A stretch of DNA of 12,797 nt from Brevundimonas sp. (GCA_015234495.1 JADGMZ010000119.1:1-12797); one strand, 5' to 3'. Positions 1-6,941 are shown, counted from the first letter of the stretch. Made by a program: numbers and translations. Notes: generated by a model from the letters alone, not told the origin.

Positions 1-217
1 GGGCGACCACGCTGTGCTGCAAGGTCGCCTCGGTGCGGACTCCCGGCGCCCGGGTCTGGCCCTCGAAGGCCGGCGTCTGGTTCGGGGCGTTGGCCGGCCG
101 GGTCTCGACGGGCGAGGAATCGCCGGTCGGGACGCGGACCTGATCCTGGCCTTCGGCGCCGCAGGCGGCGGCCAGGGCCACGGCGGCCACGGAGACGGCG
201 AGAGCGATGAGACGCAT
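1..217 (-). CDS. Lipoprotein N-terminus, probable PQQ-dependent sugar dehydrogenase (partial)
   Basis: This reading frame starts at the ATG complementary to 215-217 and runs off the left edge, so only 72 codons are visible. The first 18 residues are a hydrophobic signal peptide ending in a lipobox, L-A-A-A-C with Cys19, so the product is predicted to be lipidated and exported. A low-complexity Pro/Thr/Asn linker follows, then the segment NQTPAFEGQTRAPG. That segment resembles the stretch just before the beta-propeller in soluble aldose (PQQ-dependent) sugar dehydrogenases of alphaproteobacteria, which oxidise aldoses in the periplasm. The catalytic propeller lies outside the window, so the assignment rests on this short match alone. 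An AAGGGTG ribosome-binding site lies a few bases upstream of the ATG. It is transcribed away from the tRNA gene. It could be another periplasmic lipoprotein with a similar leader. Confidence 0.6.
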   Translation of the reverse strand, partial: MRLIALAVSVAAVALAAACGAEGQDQVRVPTGDSSPVETRPANAPNQTPAFEGQTRAPGVRTEATLQHSVVA

Positions 218-300
218 GGCGGCACCCTTGTGCGACGGAGGTCTGGAAAGCCGGACAATGGCCGTTCCGGTTCCCGACCGCCAGTGTCGCCTGCAACGAC

Positions 301-329
301 TTGAATCCGCCAGCGCCCCCCTCTATAGG
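301..329 (+). promoter_or_regulatory. Sigma70-type promoter of the tRNA gene
   Basis: TTGAAT at 301-306 and TATAGG at 324-329 are separated by exactly 17 bases, matching housekeeping -35/-10 boxes. Transcription would begin near 336, about 40 bases before the mature tRNA end at 377. A GANTC (CcrM) site, GAATC at 303-307, overlaps the -35 box. This is the clearest promoter in the window. Confidence 0.6.
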
Positions 330-338
330 CACGCCTCT

Positions 339-366
339 TCCGGCGGACAGGCCAGTTCCCGCCGGA
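339..366 (+). other. Hairpin in the tRNA 5' leader
   Basis: TCCGGCGG at 339-346 and CCGCCGGA at 359-366 are perfect inverted complements (8 bp, 12-base loop). They lie between the predicted transcription start near 336 and the mature tRNA 5' end at 377. The hairpin would form in the pre-tRNA leader removed by RNase P. Its function is unknown; it may guide processing or be incidental in GC-rich DNA. Confidence 0.4.
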
Positions 367-376
367 GCCCTTCCGG

Positions 377-453
377 GGCTGGGTAGCTCAGCTGGTTAGA
401 GCGGTGGATTCATAACCCACAGGTCGGCGGTTCGAGCCCGCCCCCAGCCACCA
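377..453 (+). tRNA. tRNA-Met (CAT anticodon), probably elongator
   Basis: A complete 77-base cloverleaf with encoded CCA can be folded by eye. The acceptor stem is GGCTGGG/CCCAGCC (377-383/443-449), the D stem GCTC/GAGC (386-389/399-402), the anticodon loop TTCATAA with CAT at 411-413, the T stem GGCGG/CCGCC (426-430/438-442) with TTCGAGC loop, then A450 and CCA 451-453. The paired first acceptor base argues against initiator tRNA, which has an unpaired 1:72 position. The T4-A69 and G5-C68 pairs argue against tRNA-Ile2(CAT), which TilS recognises largely through C-G pairs there, so elongator Met is favoured. The last anticodon-stem pair (A408 with C416, positions 31:39) is a mismatch. Confidence 0.93.
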
Positions 454-470
454 TCCTTCATCAGCGGAAA

Positions 471-848
471 TCAGCGCGCGCGGCAGGTCCGCCGGATGCG
501 CAGCGCCATCTGGCGTTCGCCGGCCTCGTTGGCCATGGCGCGGGCCTCGCGGCACTTGCCCTCATTGATGAGGGCCTGGATGCGTTCGGCCAGTTGCACC
601 CGCTCGGCGCCGTACTCCGCCTCGGCCTCCTCGGGCGTCATGGCGTTGCGACGGCGCATCTCCTCGCTCTCGAAACGCCAGCTCTCCTGGCCGCCCGTCG
701 TCCGGGCCGGCGATCCGACGGGCGCCCGGGGCATCTGGTAGGCCGCCTGTTGCGCCGCAGCCGGGGACGGCAGGGCCAGGGCCGACAGACAGAGCGGCAG
801 GGCCAGCGAGCCCGCGATGGCAGCCATCTTCGCGATGCGGAACGTCAT
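471..848 (-). CDS. Small secreted protein of unknown function
   Basis: The 125-residue product has a Sec signal peptide: basic start, hydrophobic core at about residues 8-28, and an A-A-A signal peptidase I site near residue 32. The mature part is a polar, probably helical domain (about residues 60-120) rich in Glu, Arg and Ala, with two cysteines, C99 and C122, that could form a periplasmic disulfide. I do not recognise the family and assign no function. The start is well supported: AGGAGGT lies 8 bases before the ATG at 846-848, and a promoter sits upstream at 897-925. The gene is convergent with the tRNA, which ends only 17 bases from its stop codon, and divergent from the lipoprotein gene at 990. 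Confidence 0.8.
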   Translation of the reverse strand: MTFRIAKMAAIAGSLALPLCLSALALPSPAAAQQAAYQMPRAPVGSPARTTGGQESWRFESEEMRRRNAMTPEEAEAEYGAERVQLAERIQALINEGKCREARAMANEAGERQMALRIRRTCRAR

Positions 849-896
849 CAGCCTGACCTCCTGTAGCGGGACGCGCGCCCCGGTTGCGGTGACCCG

Positions 897-925
897 ATCA
901 TACCACGGCGTTCGCCGGGCGTCAG
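897..925 (-). promoter_or_regulatory. Sigma70-type promoter of the secreted-protein gene
   Basis: On the minus strand, CTGACG (complement of 920-925) and TATGAT (complement of 897-902) are spaced by 17 bases, close to TTGACG/TATAAT. Transcription would start near 890, leaving a leader of about 40 bases that includes the AGGAGGT ribosome-binding site of the gene starting at 848. I see no comparable boxes for the divergent gene at 990. Confidence 0.55.
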
Positions 926-989
926 CGCGGCAACCGCCGGCCGGTTGTCGCGTTCACGGCAAAGGTTCAAACGCCGAAGGGGACTCGCC

Positions 990-1286
990 ATGCGCATTCA
1001 CGCCGCCGCCATCGCCGCCATTTCAGCCCTCGCCCTGGGGGCCGCCGCCTGCACCGAGGCCGAGCAGGACAACGCCCAGGCCGACGCCAACGAAGCCGCC
1101 GCCGACACCGGCGCGGCGGCCCAGGACGCCGGCTCCGCGCTCAAGGAAGAGGCCGCCCAGGTCGGCTCCGCCATCGCCGCGGGGGCCGGCGAGGTCGCCC
1201 AGGAGATCGACGAGGGCACCGACCGTCTGGCCCGGGAGGCCGACGAGCAGGAGGCCGAAACGGCGCGGGATACGCGCGGGAACTAG
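990..1286 (+). CDS. Small Ala-rich lipoprotein
   Basis: The 98-residue product has a signal peptide and a lipobox-like G-A-A-A-C with Cys21, predicting an envelope lipoprotein. The mature part (about residues 22-98) is almost entirely Ala, Glu, Asp and Gln with a repeating small/charged pattern, suggesting one long amphipathic helix. No catalytic motif is visible and I do not recognise a named family. The ATG at 990 is preferred because a GAAGGGG ribosome-binding site sits just before it and the signal peptide begins there. An upstream in-frame TTG at 945 would add a basic, unlikely N-terminus. A GACTC (GANTC) site at 982-986 falls between ribosome-binding site and start. Its TAG stop shares a CTAG with the convergent TlpA-like gene. 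Confidence 0.78.
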   Translation: MRIHAAAIAAISALALGAAACTEAEQDNAQADANEAAADTGAAAQDAGSALKEEAAQVGSAIAAGAGEVAQEIDEGTDRLAREADEQEAETARDTRGN

Positions 1287-1903
1287 GCTTCGGCCAGCAG
1301 GGCGTCGACCAGGGCCCGCGCCTCGGGGCTGGCCCAGTCGGCCTCGCCGGAGAAATGGGCGCGGATGCGGCCCTGGCGGTCCAGCAGGACGGTCTGGGGC
1401 ATCTTGCCCTTGCCCGGAAGTTCGAAGGGCAGCTGGAATTTCATGTCGCTGTACAGCGGCAGGGGCTCGTGCACGTCAATGAAGTTGCGGGCGTCGGCGA
1501 CCTCGTCGGGGGTGCGGTCGACGTTGATGGGCAGGACGACAAGGTCGGAGTCGGCGTAGACCTCGGCCAGGCGGGCGAGGGTCGGCATCTCGGTGCGGCA
1601 CGGCGCGCACCACATGGCCCAGAGGTTGACCACCACCACCTTGCCGCGGAAGGCGGACAGGGTGGTGTCCGCGCCGTCGCGGGTCTGGAACACGTATTCA
1701 GGGGCGATCGCGAGCGCGGCCGGGGTCTCGAGGCGGGCGATGGAGCCGGTGGCGAAGCGGGCCAGTTCGCTCTTCGCCGGAGCGGCGGGGGCGGCGGCTT
1801 TGTCGAACAGGTCGGGTTTGGCGTATAGGAGCGCCGCGCCGCCGGCGACGCCGCCCAGCAGCCCCGCCGCGACGACGCCCACGATCACCTTCGAGACCTT
1901 CAT
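1283..1903 (-). CDS. tlpA: TlpA-family membrane-anchored thioredoxin
   Basis: This thiol-disulfide reductase of 206 residues is anchored by an N-terminal membrane segment (about residues 5-27) with the thioredoxin domain in the periplasm. The domain (about 70-205) contains the redox motif W-C-A-P-C at 98-102 (C99, C102), the following EMPTL segment, and the cis-proline loop K-M-P-Q-T with P169. TlpA proteins reduce periplasmic partners, notably in cytochrome oxidase CuA maturation; that role here is from the family. The ATG at 1901-1903 is chosen because the membrane segment begins there; AGGAGG lies 13 bases upstream, a rather long spacing. The frame is open a further 11 codons upstream. It is divergent from argH, and the two possible start codons share CATG at 1901-1904. 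Confidence 0.9.
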   Translation of the reverse strand: MKVSKVIVGVVAAGLLGGVAGGAALLYAKPDLFDKAAAPAAPAKSELARFATGSIARLETPAALAIAPEYVFQTRDGADTTLSAFRGKVVVVNLWAMWCAPCRTEMPTLARLAEVYADSDLVVLPINVDRTPDEVADARNFIDVHEPLPLYSDMKFQLPFELPGKGKMPQTVLLDRQGRIRAHFSGEADWASPEARALVDALLAEA

Positions 1904-1964
1904 GACCGGACCGACGCCTCCTGACCGCCAGACCAAAGCCGACGCGGCGGCGAAAGGTCAAGAC

Positions 1965-3332
<1,368 letters not shown>

Positions 3333-3345
3333 AGGGATTGGCAGC

Positions 3346-3582
3346 ATGAAGAAACTGGTTCTGACGGGCGCCGCCGCCCTGATCGCCGTCTCCGCCGCGG
3401 GATGCGGACGGATGGCCGACCTTGACGCGCCGCCGGCCAAGCGCACCGAGCGCAGCCTGCCCGATGCCCGCGGCCCCGGGCCGGTGGAGCCGGCCACGGT
3501 CTACCGGCCGCCCAGCCAGGCGCCGATCGACGGCGGGCCCAGCTCGAACCCCTACGGCGGTTCGGGTTCGAATCCGCGCTAG
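3346..3582 (+). CDS. LptM-like small lipoprotein
   Basis: The 78-residue product has a signal peptide and a lipobox S-A-A-G-C with Cys20 followed by Gly, compatible with sorting to the outer membrane. The mature part is short, Pro/Gly/Ser-rich and probably unstructured. Tiny lipoproteins next to lysA or dapF are usually LptM (YifL), which helps mature the LptD/E LPS translocon. Here the canonical CGxKGPL start of mature LptM reads CGRMADL followed by DAPP, so the match is only partial and the name is inferred from size and position. AGAGGG just after the argH stop acts as ribosome-binding site, 9 bases before the ATG. The stop is followed 4 bases later by the lysA TTG start, so the three genes look co-transcribed. 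Confidence 0.75.
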   Translation: MKKLVLTGAAALIAVSAAGCGRMADLDAPPAKRTERSLPDARGPGPVEPATVYRPPSQAPIDGGPSSNPYGGSGSNPR

Positions 3583-3586
3583 GCCC

Positions 3587-4879
3587 TTGCACCATTTCGA
3601 CCGGATCGACGGGGCGCTCCACGCCGAGGGCGTGCCGCTGGAGGCCCTGGCCGAGGCCGTCGGCACGCCGTTCTACGCCTATTCGACGGCGACCCTGACG
3701 CGGCACTACGGCCTGCTGCGTGAGGCGGTGGAGACGCACCGCGCCTCCCTGGGCGACGCCCTGATCGCCTTTGCGGTGAAGGCCAATTCCAACCTGTCGG
3801 TGCTGGCCACCCTGGCCCGGATGGGCAGCGGGGCCGACACCGTGTCCGAAGGCGAAATCCGGCGGGCGCTGAAGGCCGGGGTTCCGGCCGGACGCATCGT
3901 CTTCTCGGGCGTGGGCAAGAGCGACGCCGAACTGGCCTTCGCCATTGAAGCGGGGGTGCGCCAGATCAATGTCGAGAGCGCCGTCGAGCTGGAGCGGCTG
4001 ATCGGCATTTCAGCGGATGTGGGGGCGGCCGACAGGGGCGCGGCGCCCCAGATCGCCATCCGGGTCAATCCGAAGATCGGGGCCGGGGGGCACGCCCGGA
4101 TCACCACCGGCGGGGCGGCCGACAAGTTCGGCGTGCCGGCCGAGGAGGCCCCGGCCCTGTACGCCCGCGCCGCGGCCTCGCCGCATGTGACGCCGGTCGG
4201 GCTGGCCTGTCACATCGGCAGCCAGATCACGATGCTGGAGCCGCTGGAGGGGGCGTTCCGGGCCCTGCGCGAGATGACGCTGGCGCTGCGGGCCGAGGGC
4301 TTTCCGGTCAGTCGCCTGGACCTCGGCGGCGGGCTGGGCGTGCCCTATCACGGCCAGACCGACCTGCCCTCGATCGAGGCCTATGTCGGCATGGCGGCGG
4401 GGGTGCTCGACGGGCTGGGGGTCGATACGGTGTTCGAACCAGGGCGACTGCTGGCGGCCAACGCCGGGGTGCTGGTCAGCCGGGTCATCCAGGTCAACGC
4501 CCGCAGCGACGGCCGGCGCTTCCTCGTGCTGGACGCGGGCATGAACGACCTGATGCGGCCGGCGCTCTATGACGCCTTCCACGACCTCGTTCCGGTAAGG
4601 GCGCGTGAGGGGGCGGTGGGCCGGTACGACCTGGTCGGGCCGATCTGCGAGTCGACGGACGTGTTCGCCCGGGACCGGGAGCTGTCGCCCCTGCAGGCCG
4701 GCGATCTGGTCGCCTTCATGAGCGCGGGGGCCTACGGAGCGGTGCTGGCCAGCGAATACAATTCGCGACCGCTGGTCCCGGAGGTGCTGGTCGACGGCGA
4801 CCGCTGGGCGGTGGTGCGGAAACGCCCGGCCCATGAGGAGATGTGGGCGCGCGAGCCGCGGGCGGAGTGGCTGGCCTAA
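3587..4879 (+). CDS. lysA: Diaminopimelate decarboxylase
   Basis: LysA converts meso-diaminopimelate to L-lysine and CO2, the last step of lysine synthesis, using PLP in a fold-type III barrel. The 430-residue product shows the PLP lysine in AFAVKANSN (K65), HIGSQ at 209-213, the glycine-rich phosphate loop LGGGLG around 247, EPGR at 284-287, the dimer-interface cysteine motif GPICES at 351-356 (C354), and YGAVLASEYNSRP near the C-terminus. The start is taken as TTG at 3587 because the residues after it (HHFDRIDGALHAEGVPL) match the usual family N-terminus. The frame stays open further upstream but only as a shadow of the lipoprotein gene. No good ribosome-binding site precedes the TTG; with 4 bases after the previous stop, translational coupling is likely. 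Confidence 0.95.
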   Translation: MHHFDRIDGALHAEGVPLEALAEAVGTPFYAYSTATLTRHYGLLREAVETHRASLGDALIAFAVKANSNLSVLATLARMGSGADTVSEGEIRRALKAGVPAGRIVFSGVGKSDAELAFAIEAGVRQINVESAVELERLIGISADVGAADRGAAPQIAIRVNPKIGAGGHARITTGGAADKFGVPAEEAPALYARAAASPHVTPVGLACHIGSQITMLEPLEGAFRALREMTLALRAEGFPVSRLDLGGGLGVPYHGQTDLPSIEAYVGMAAGVLDGLGVDTVFEPGRLLAANAGVLVSRVIQVNARSDGRRFLVLDAGMNDLMRPALYDAFHDLVPVRAREGAVGRYDLVGPICESTDVFARDRELSPLQAGDLVAFMSAGAYGAVLASEYNSRPLVPEVLVDGDRWAVVRKRPAHEEMWAREPRAEWLA

Positions 4880-4884
4880 GCCCC

Positions 4885-4905
4885 CTCCCCGTTACGTGCC
4901 GGGAG
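4885..4905 (+). terminator. Weak hairpin after lysA (possible terminator or eroded repeat)
   Basis: CTCCCCG at 4885-4891 and CCGGGAG at 4899-4905 pair with one mismatch around a 7-base loop, 6 bases after the lysA stop. It is followed by AAATAATTT and not a clean T-run, so intrinsic termination is uncertain. The C-rich left arm resembles the palindromic repeats near 10650 and 12735, so it may be a decayed member of that family. Confidence 0.35.
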
Positions 4906-5095
4906 AAATAATTTGCCCCGGCCATCCGTGAAATTCGGTGTGGCGGAGTCGACAGAGTCGACATCCGACTTTTGAGTATTCAAGGACTTGCGAATTCGCC
5001 CGGGTCGAGTGCGCGGGGCTGCTTGGGAGGATTTTACCCTCTGGCGGCCGGAACCGGGCGCCGGAATGCGCGCCGGGGCGGCAGCTGTGCGGGGG

Positions 5096-5169
5096 TTTCA
5101 CCTGTCAAAGACCGGGCCGGCGCCGGACGCCCGGTGGGCAGTGTGGGCCCCTCGCTTCCTCAGGTGGGA
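5096..5169 (+). ncRNA. Candidate structured RNA, family unknown
   Basis: A closing stem of nine pairs (5096-5104 with 5161-5169, two of them G-U) encloses two further hairpins. One is ACCGGGC/GCCCGGT (5111-5117/5129-5135); the other is a shorter GGGC/GCCC (5136-5139/5147-5150). Together they form a compact branched fold inside a gene-free gap. No promoter or clear terminator is visible, and GC-rich sequence folds easily by chance, so this is only a candidate. I recognise no Rfam family in it. Confidence 0.22.
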
Positions 5170-5219
5170 AGATCGGCTCGAGAAAAGACGAGGCGTCTGA
5201 TGTTGCTGCCTAATTTTGT

Positions 5220-5249
5220 GACAATCGGACCATAATTTCGCGGATTGTC
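5220..5249. repeat. Inverted repeat GACAATC-N16-GATTGTC
   Basis: GACAATC at 5220-5226 is the exact inverted complement of GATTGTC at 5243-5249, around an AT-rich centre containing CATAATTT. The form resembles an operator or a short hairpin. No neighbouring gene starts nearby, so its target is unclear. Confidence 0.3.
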
Positions 5250-5416
5250 CGCAAACGGCGCCGCCCATCCTGCTTTGGTCATCCTCCGGCGAGCGCCGCG
5301 AGACCGGGGAACCCGGCGGCGCCGAAGGCGACCTGTTCAGGCAGGCTGTCACTGGCGGCGGCGCTCCCGGCAGGGTCGTGCTCGCGCGCGCCGCTGGCCC
5401 CCTGGCGGAACCCGTC

Positions 5417-5947
5417 CTAGTCCAGGGCGCAGATGTCCGGGAGGCCGCGGAGCGCGCCCTGGTGGTCGAGGCCGTAGCCGACGAGGAAGCGGTCGGGAGC
5501 CTCCCAGCCGACGAAGTCGGGTTCCGGCGCGCGCGGCCTGGGCCAGGGCTTGCGGGCGAAGACGCAGGTCAGGACCTCGGCGGCGCCGGCCTCGCGGGCG
5601 ATGCGCACGGCCTCGGCGAGCGACAGGCCGGTGTCGAAGACGTCGTCGACGATGAGCACCTTGCGGCCGGCCAGGGAGCGCTGGAACGGGGCGTGGACGT
5701 CGATGCGGCCGCGGCTCGACTGTTCGTCGCCGTAGGAGGCCAGCCACAGGGCGTCGAAGCGGAGGTTGCGGCCGAGACGCGACAGCGCCCGGGTCAGATC
5801 GGCGGCGAACCACAGGCCGCCGGTGAGCAGAACCGCCGCCACGGTGTCGTCGTCGGTGACGGGGGCGATCCGGCCGGCCAGGTCGGCGACGATGCGCGCG
5901 ACCTCCGCCTCGGGCAGAAGGACGGTGGGGGTCGGGGTGTCAGCCAT
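5417..5947 (-). CDS. hpt: Hypoxanthine-guanine-type phosphoribosyltransferase
   Basis: This purine salvage enzyme transfers the ribose-5-phosphate of PRPP to hypoxanthine or guanine in the cytoplasm. The 176-residue product has the type I PRTase fold signatures: the pyrophosphate loop LLTGG at 40-44, the flexible loop SYGDEQSSRG at 71-80, the PRPP motif VLIVDDVFDTGLS at 97-109 (D101, D102, catalytic-type D105), K133, and the purine-binding segment DFVGWEAPDRFLVGYGLDH at 144-162. The last segment closely follows that of HPRT enzymes. Strict preference for hypoxanthine, guanine or xanthine cannot be read from the sequence. The ATG at 5945-5947 is chosen because it overlaps the stop of the upstream zinc-ribbon gene (ATGGCTGA, 8 bases), indicating translational coupling; a longer frame upstream is a shadow of that gene. 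Confidence 0.88.
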   Translation of the reverse strand: MADTPTPTVLLPEAEVARIVADLAGRIAPVTDDDTVAAVLLTGGLWFAADLTRALSRLGRNLRFDALWLASYGDEQSSRGRIDVHAPFQRSLAGRKVLIVDDVFDTGLSLAEAVRIAREAGAAEVLTCVFARKPWPRPRAPEPDFVGWEAPDRFLVGYGLDHQGALRGLPDICALD

Positions 5948-6872
5948 GCGAGGCGGATACCGCCTGCGGGCCCGGAGAGTCGATAGCCGCCGGCACTGCA
6001 TCGATCGGGCGCATGTCCAGCGGGGCGGTGACATCCGGCGCGAGGGCGGGTCGCAGACCGGCGGCCTGGGCCGAAGGCGCCGGCGATTCCACGGCCGGTG
6101 CGGCGGGAAGCGGACGCGCCCGGGCCGGCGCCACGCGGGCCGGGGCCGGCCCGGGCGCGGCGGCGCCGTCCAGCACGAAGGCGACGCCCACGCCCTCGCC
6201 CTTGCTGCCGGGATCGGGAATCAGGGCGGCGAAACCCTGGACCTTGCCGGGCAGAACGGGGGCGGCGTCGATACGGACCACGGCGTGGCCGATCTCGGCG
6301 CCGTGGCGATCGAGCAGGGCGACGCGGACGGGGGGGGCGACGCGCTCCTCGTCGCGGACGTTGCGCAGGGCGCCGGAGACCAGAACCTTGGCCGGATCGT
6401 TGGGCGCGGCGCGGGCGGAGATGGCCTCGAACTCCAGGCCGGTCGGGTTCACGGTCAGGCCGACGGCGTCGTAGGCGGCGGCGGCGCGGGGCGCCATCTC
6501 GACCACCTCGACCCGGAACAGCCAGGCGGCCGCGAGCAGGGCCGCGAAACCGGAGGCGATGGCGGCCCAGACCACGCCATGGGCGGCGGCGCGGCGCAGC
6601 CGGCGCTGCTGCTCGGCGCGGGCGCGGAAGGCGCGGGGCAGTTCGGGAGCCGGCGTCTCGGCCAGGGATTCGCCGGAGTCGGCCGACTCCTCGCGGCGGG
6701 CGAAGGCGGCGGGCTCGATTCCGGGCGGCGAGGCCGACAGTTCCAGCGGCTCCTCGAGGGTCGCGCGCCAGGTGTGTTTGCAGTTCTGGCAGCGCACGGT
6801 GCGGCCGCCCGGGCCGATCGCTTCATCGGGGGTGAAATAGCTGGTGGCGCAGGACGGGCAGGTCAGTATCAT
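5940..6872 (-). CDS. Zinc-ribbon (MJ0042-type) membrane protein with DUF3426-like domain
   Basis: The 310-residue product starts with a zinc ribbon: C5-P-S-C8 and C28-Q-N-C31, in the MJ0042 zinc-finger layout. An acidic, disordered linker (about 36-90) and a single membrane segment (about 98-119) follow. Next comes a beta-rich region (about 125-225) resembling DUF3426 domains, and a Pro/Ala-rich tail. The ribbon should be cytoplasmic and the C-terminal part periplasmic. The function is not known to me; such proteins are commonly found beside ftsE in alphaproteobacteria, which hints at an envelope or division role (inference). The ATG at 6870-6872 immediately precedes the zinc ribbon; no good ribosome-binding site is present, so the message may be leaderless. 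A run of eight G (6330-6337, plus strand) lies in the coding region. It overlaps and probably drives hpt. Confidence 0.85.
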   Translation of the reverse strand: MILTCPSCATSYFTPDEAIGPGGRTVRCQNCKHTWRATLEEPLELSASPPGIEPAAFARREESADSGESLAETPAPELPRAFRARAEQQRRLRRAAAHGVVWAAIASGFAALLAAAWLFRVEVVEMAPRAAAAYDAVGLTVNPTGLEFEAISARAAPNDPAKVLVSGALRNVRDEERVAPPVRVALLDRHGAEIGHAVVRIDAAPVLPGKVQGFAALIPDPGSKGEGVGVAFVLDGAAAPGPAPARVAPARARPLPAAPAVESPAPSAQAAGLRPALAPDVTAPLDMRPIDAVPAAIDSPGPQAVSASHG

Positions 6873-6907
6873 GTGCGCTGACTGAGAGGCTCTTCGCCCC
6901 CTCCCGT

Positions 6908-6925
6908 CGCGGCCGAACGGCCGCG
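6908..6925 (+). other. Hairpin just upstream of ftsE
   Basis: CGCGGCCG at 6908-6915 and CGGCCGCG at 6918-6925 are a perfect 8-bp inverted repeat around AA; in practice a GAAC tetraloop is likely. It lies 16 bases before the ftsE ATG, inside the 69-base divergent gap between ftsE and the zinc-ribbon gene. It could sit in the ftsE 5' leader or in the promoter. The upstream CCCCCTCCC resembles the C-rich arm of the palindromic repeats found elsewhere in the window. Confidence 0.45.
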
Positions 6926-6941
6926 TCCTGACCCAAAATCG

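Larger units (their letters stand above)
4880..5416. other. Gene-free convergent gap between lysA and the phosphoribosyltransferase gene
   Basis: This 537-base stretch separates the 3' ends of two convergent genes. Several overlapping frames of 60-140 codons are open in it, but none has a ribosome-binding site, signal peptide or family resemblance, as expected by chance at this GC content. It contains patches clearly richer in AT than the rest (about 4905-4985 and 5205-5240), which look regulatory or non-coding. It also has a hairpin after lysA (4885-4905), two GAGTC sites (4946-4959), a foldable stretch (5096-5169) and an inverted repeat (5220-5249). I cannot assign it to 6S RNA, tmRNA, SRP RNA or RNase P RNA from memory of their conserved segments. 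Confidence 0.6.

Noticed and set aside
945..989. TTG start at 945 for the Ala-rich lipoprotein
   Set aside because: It would put a strongly basic stretch before the signal peptide; the ATG at 990 has a proper ribosome-binding site and gives a normal lipoprotein leader.
1593..1964. Long N-terminal extension of the argH reading frame
   Set aside because: It is antisense to the thioredoxin gene, has no family resemblance, and the ArgH family starts at MWGGRF; only the ATG at 1902 remains as a possible alternative.
5096..5210. 6S RNA, tmRNA or SRP RNA in the lysA-hpt gap
   Set aside because: None of the conserved segments I know for these RNAs (for example the SRP tetraloop region or the tmRNA tag-coding stretch) is present.
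4938..5235. Overlapping small plus-strand frames in the lysA-hpt gap
   Set aside because: There is no ribosome-binding site, family resemblance or signal peptide; several frames are open at once, as expected by chance at this GC content.
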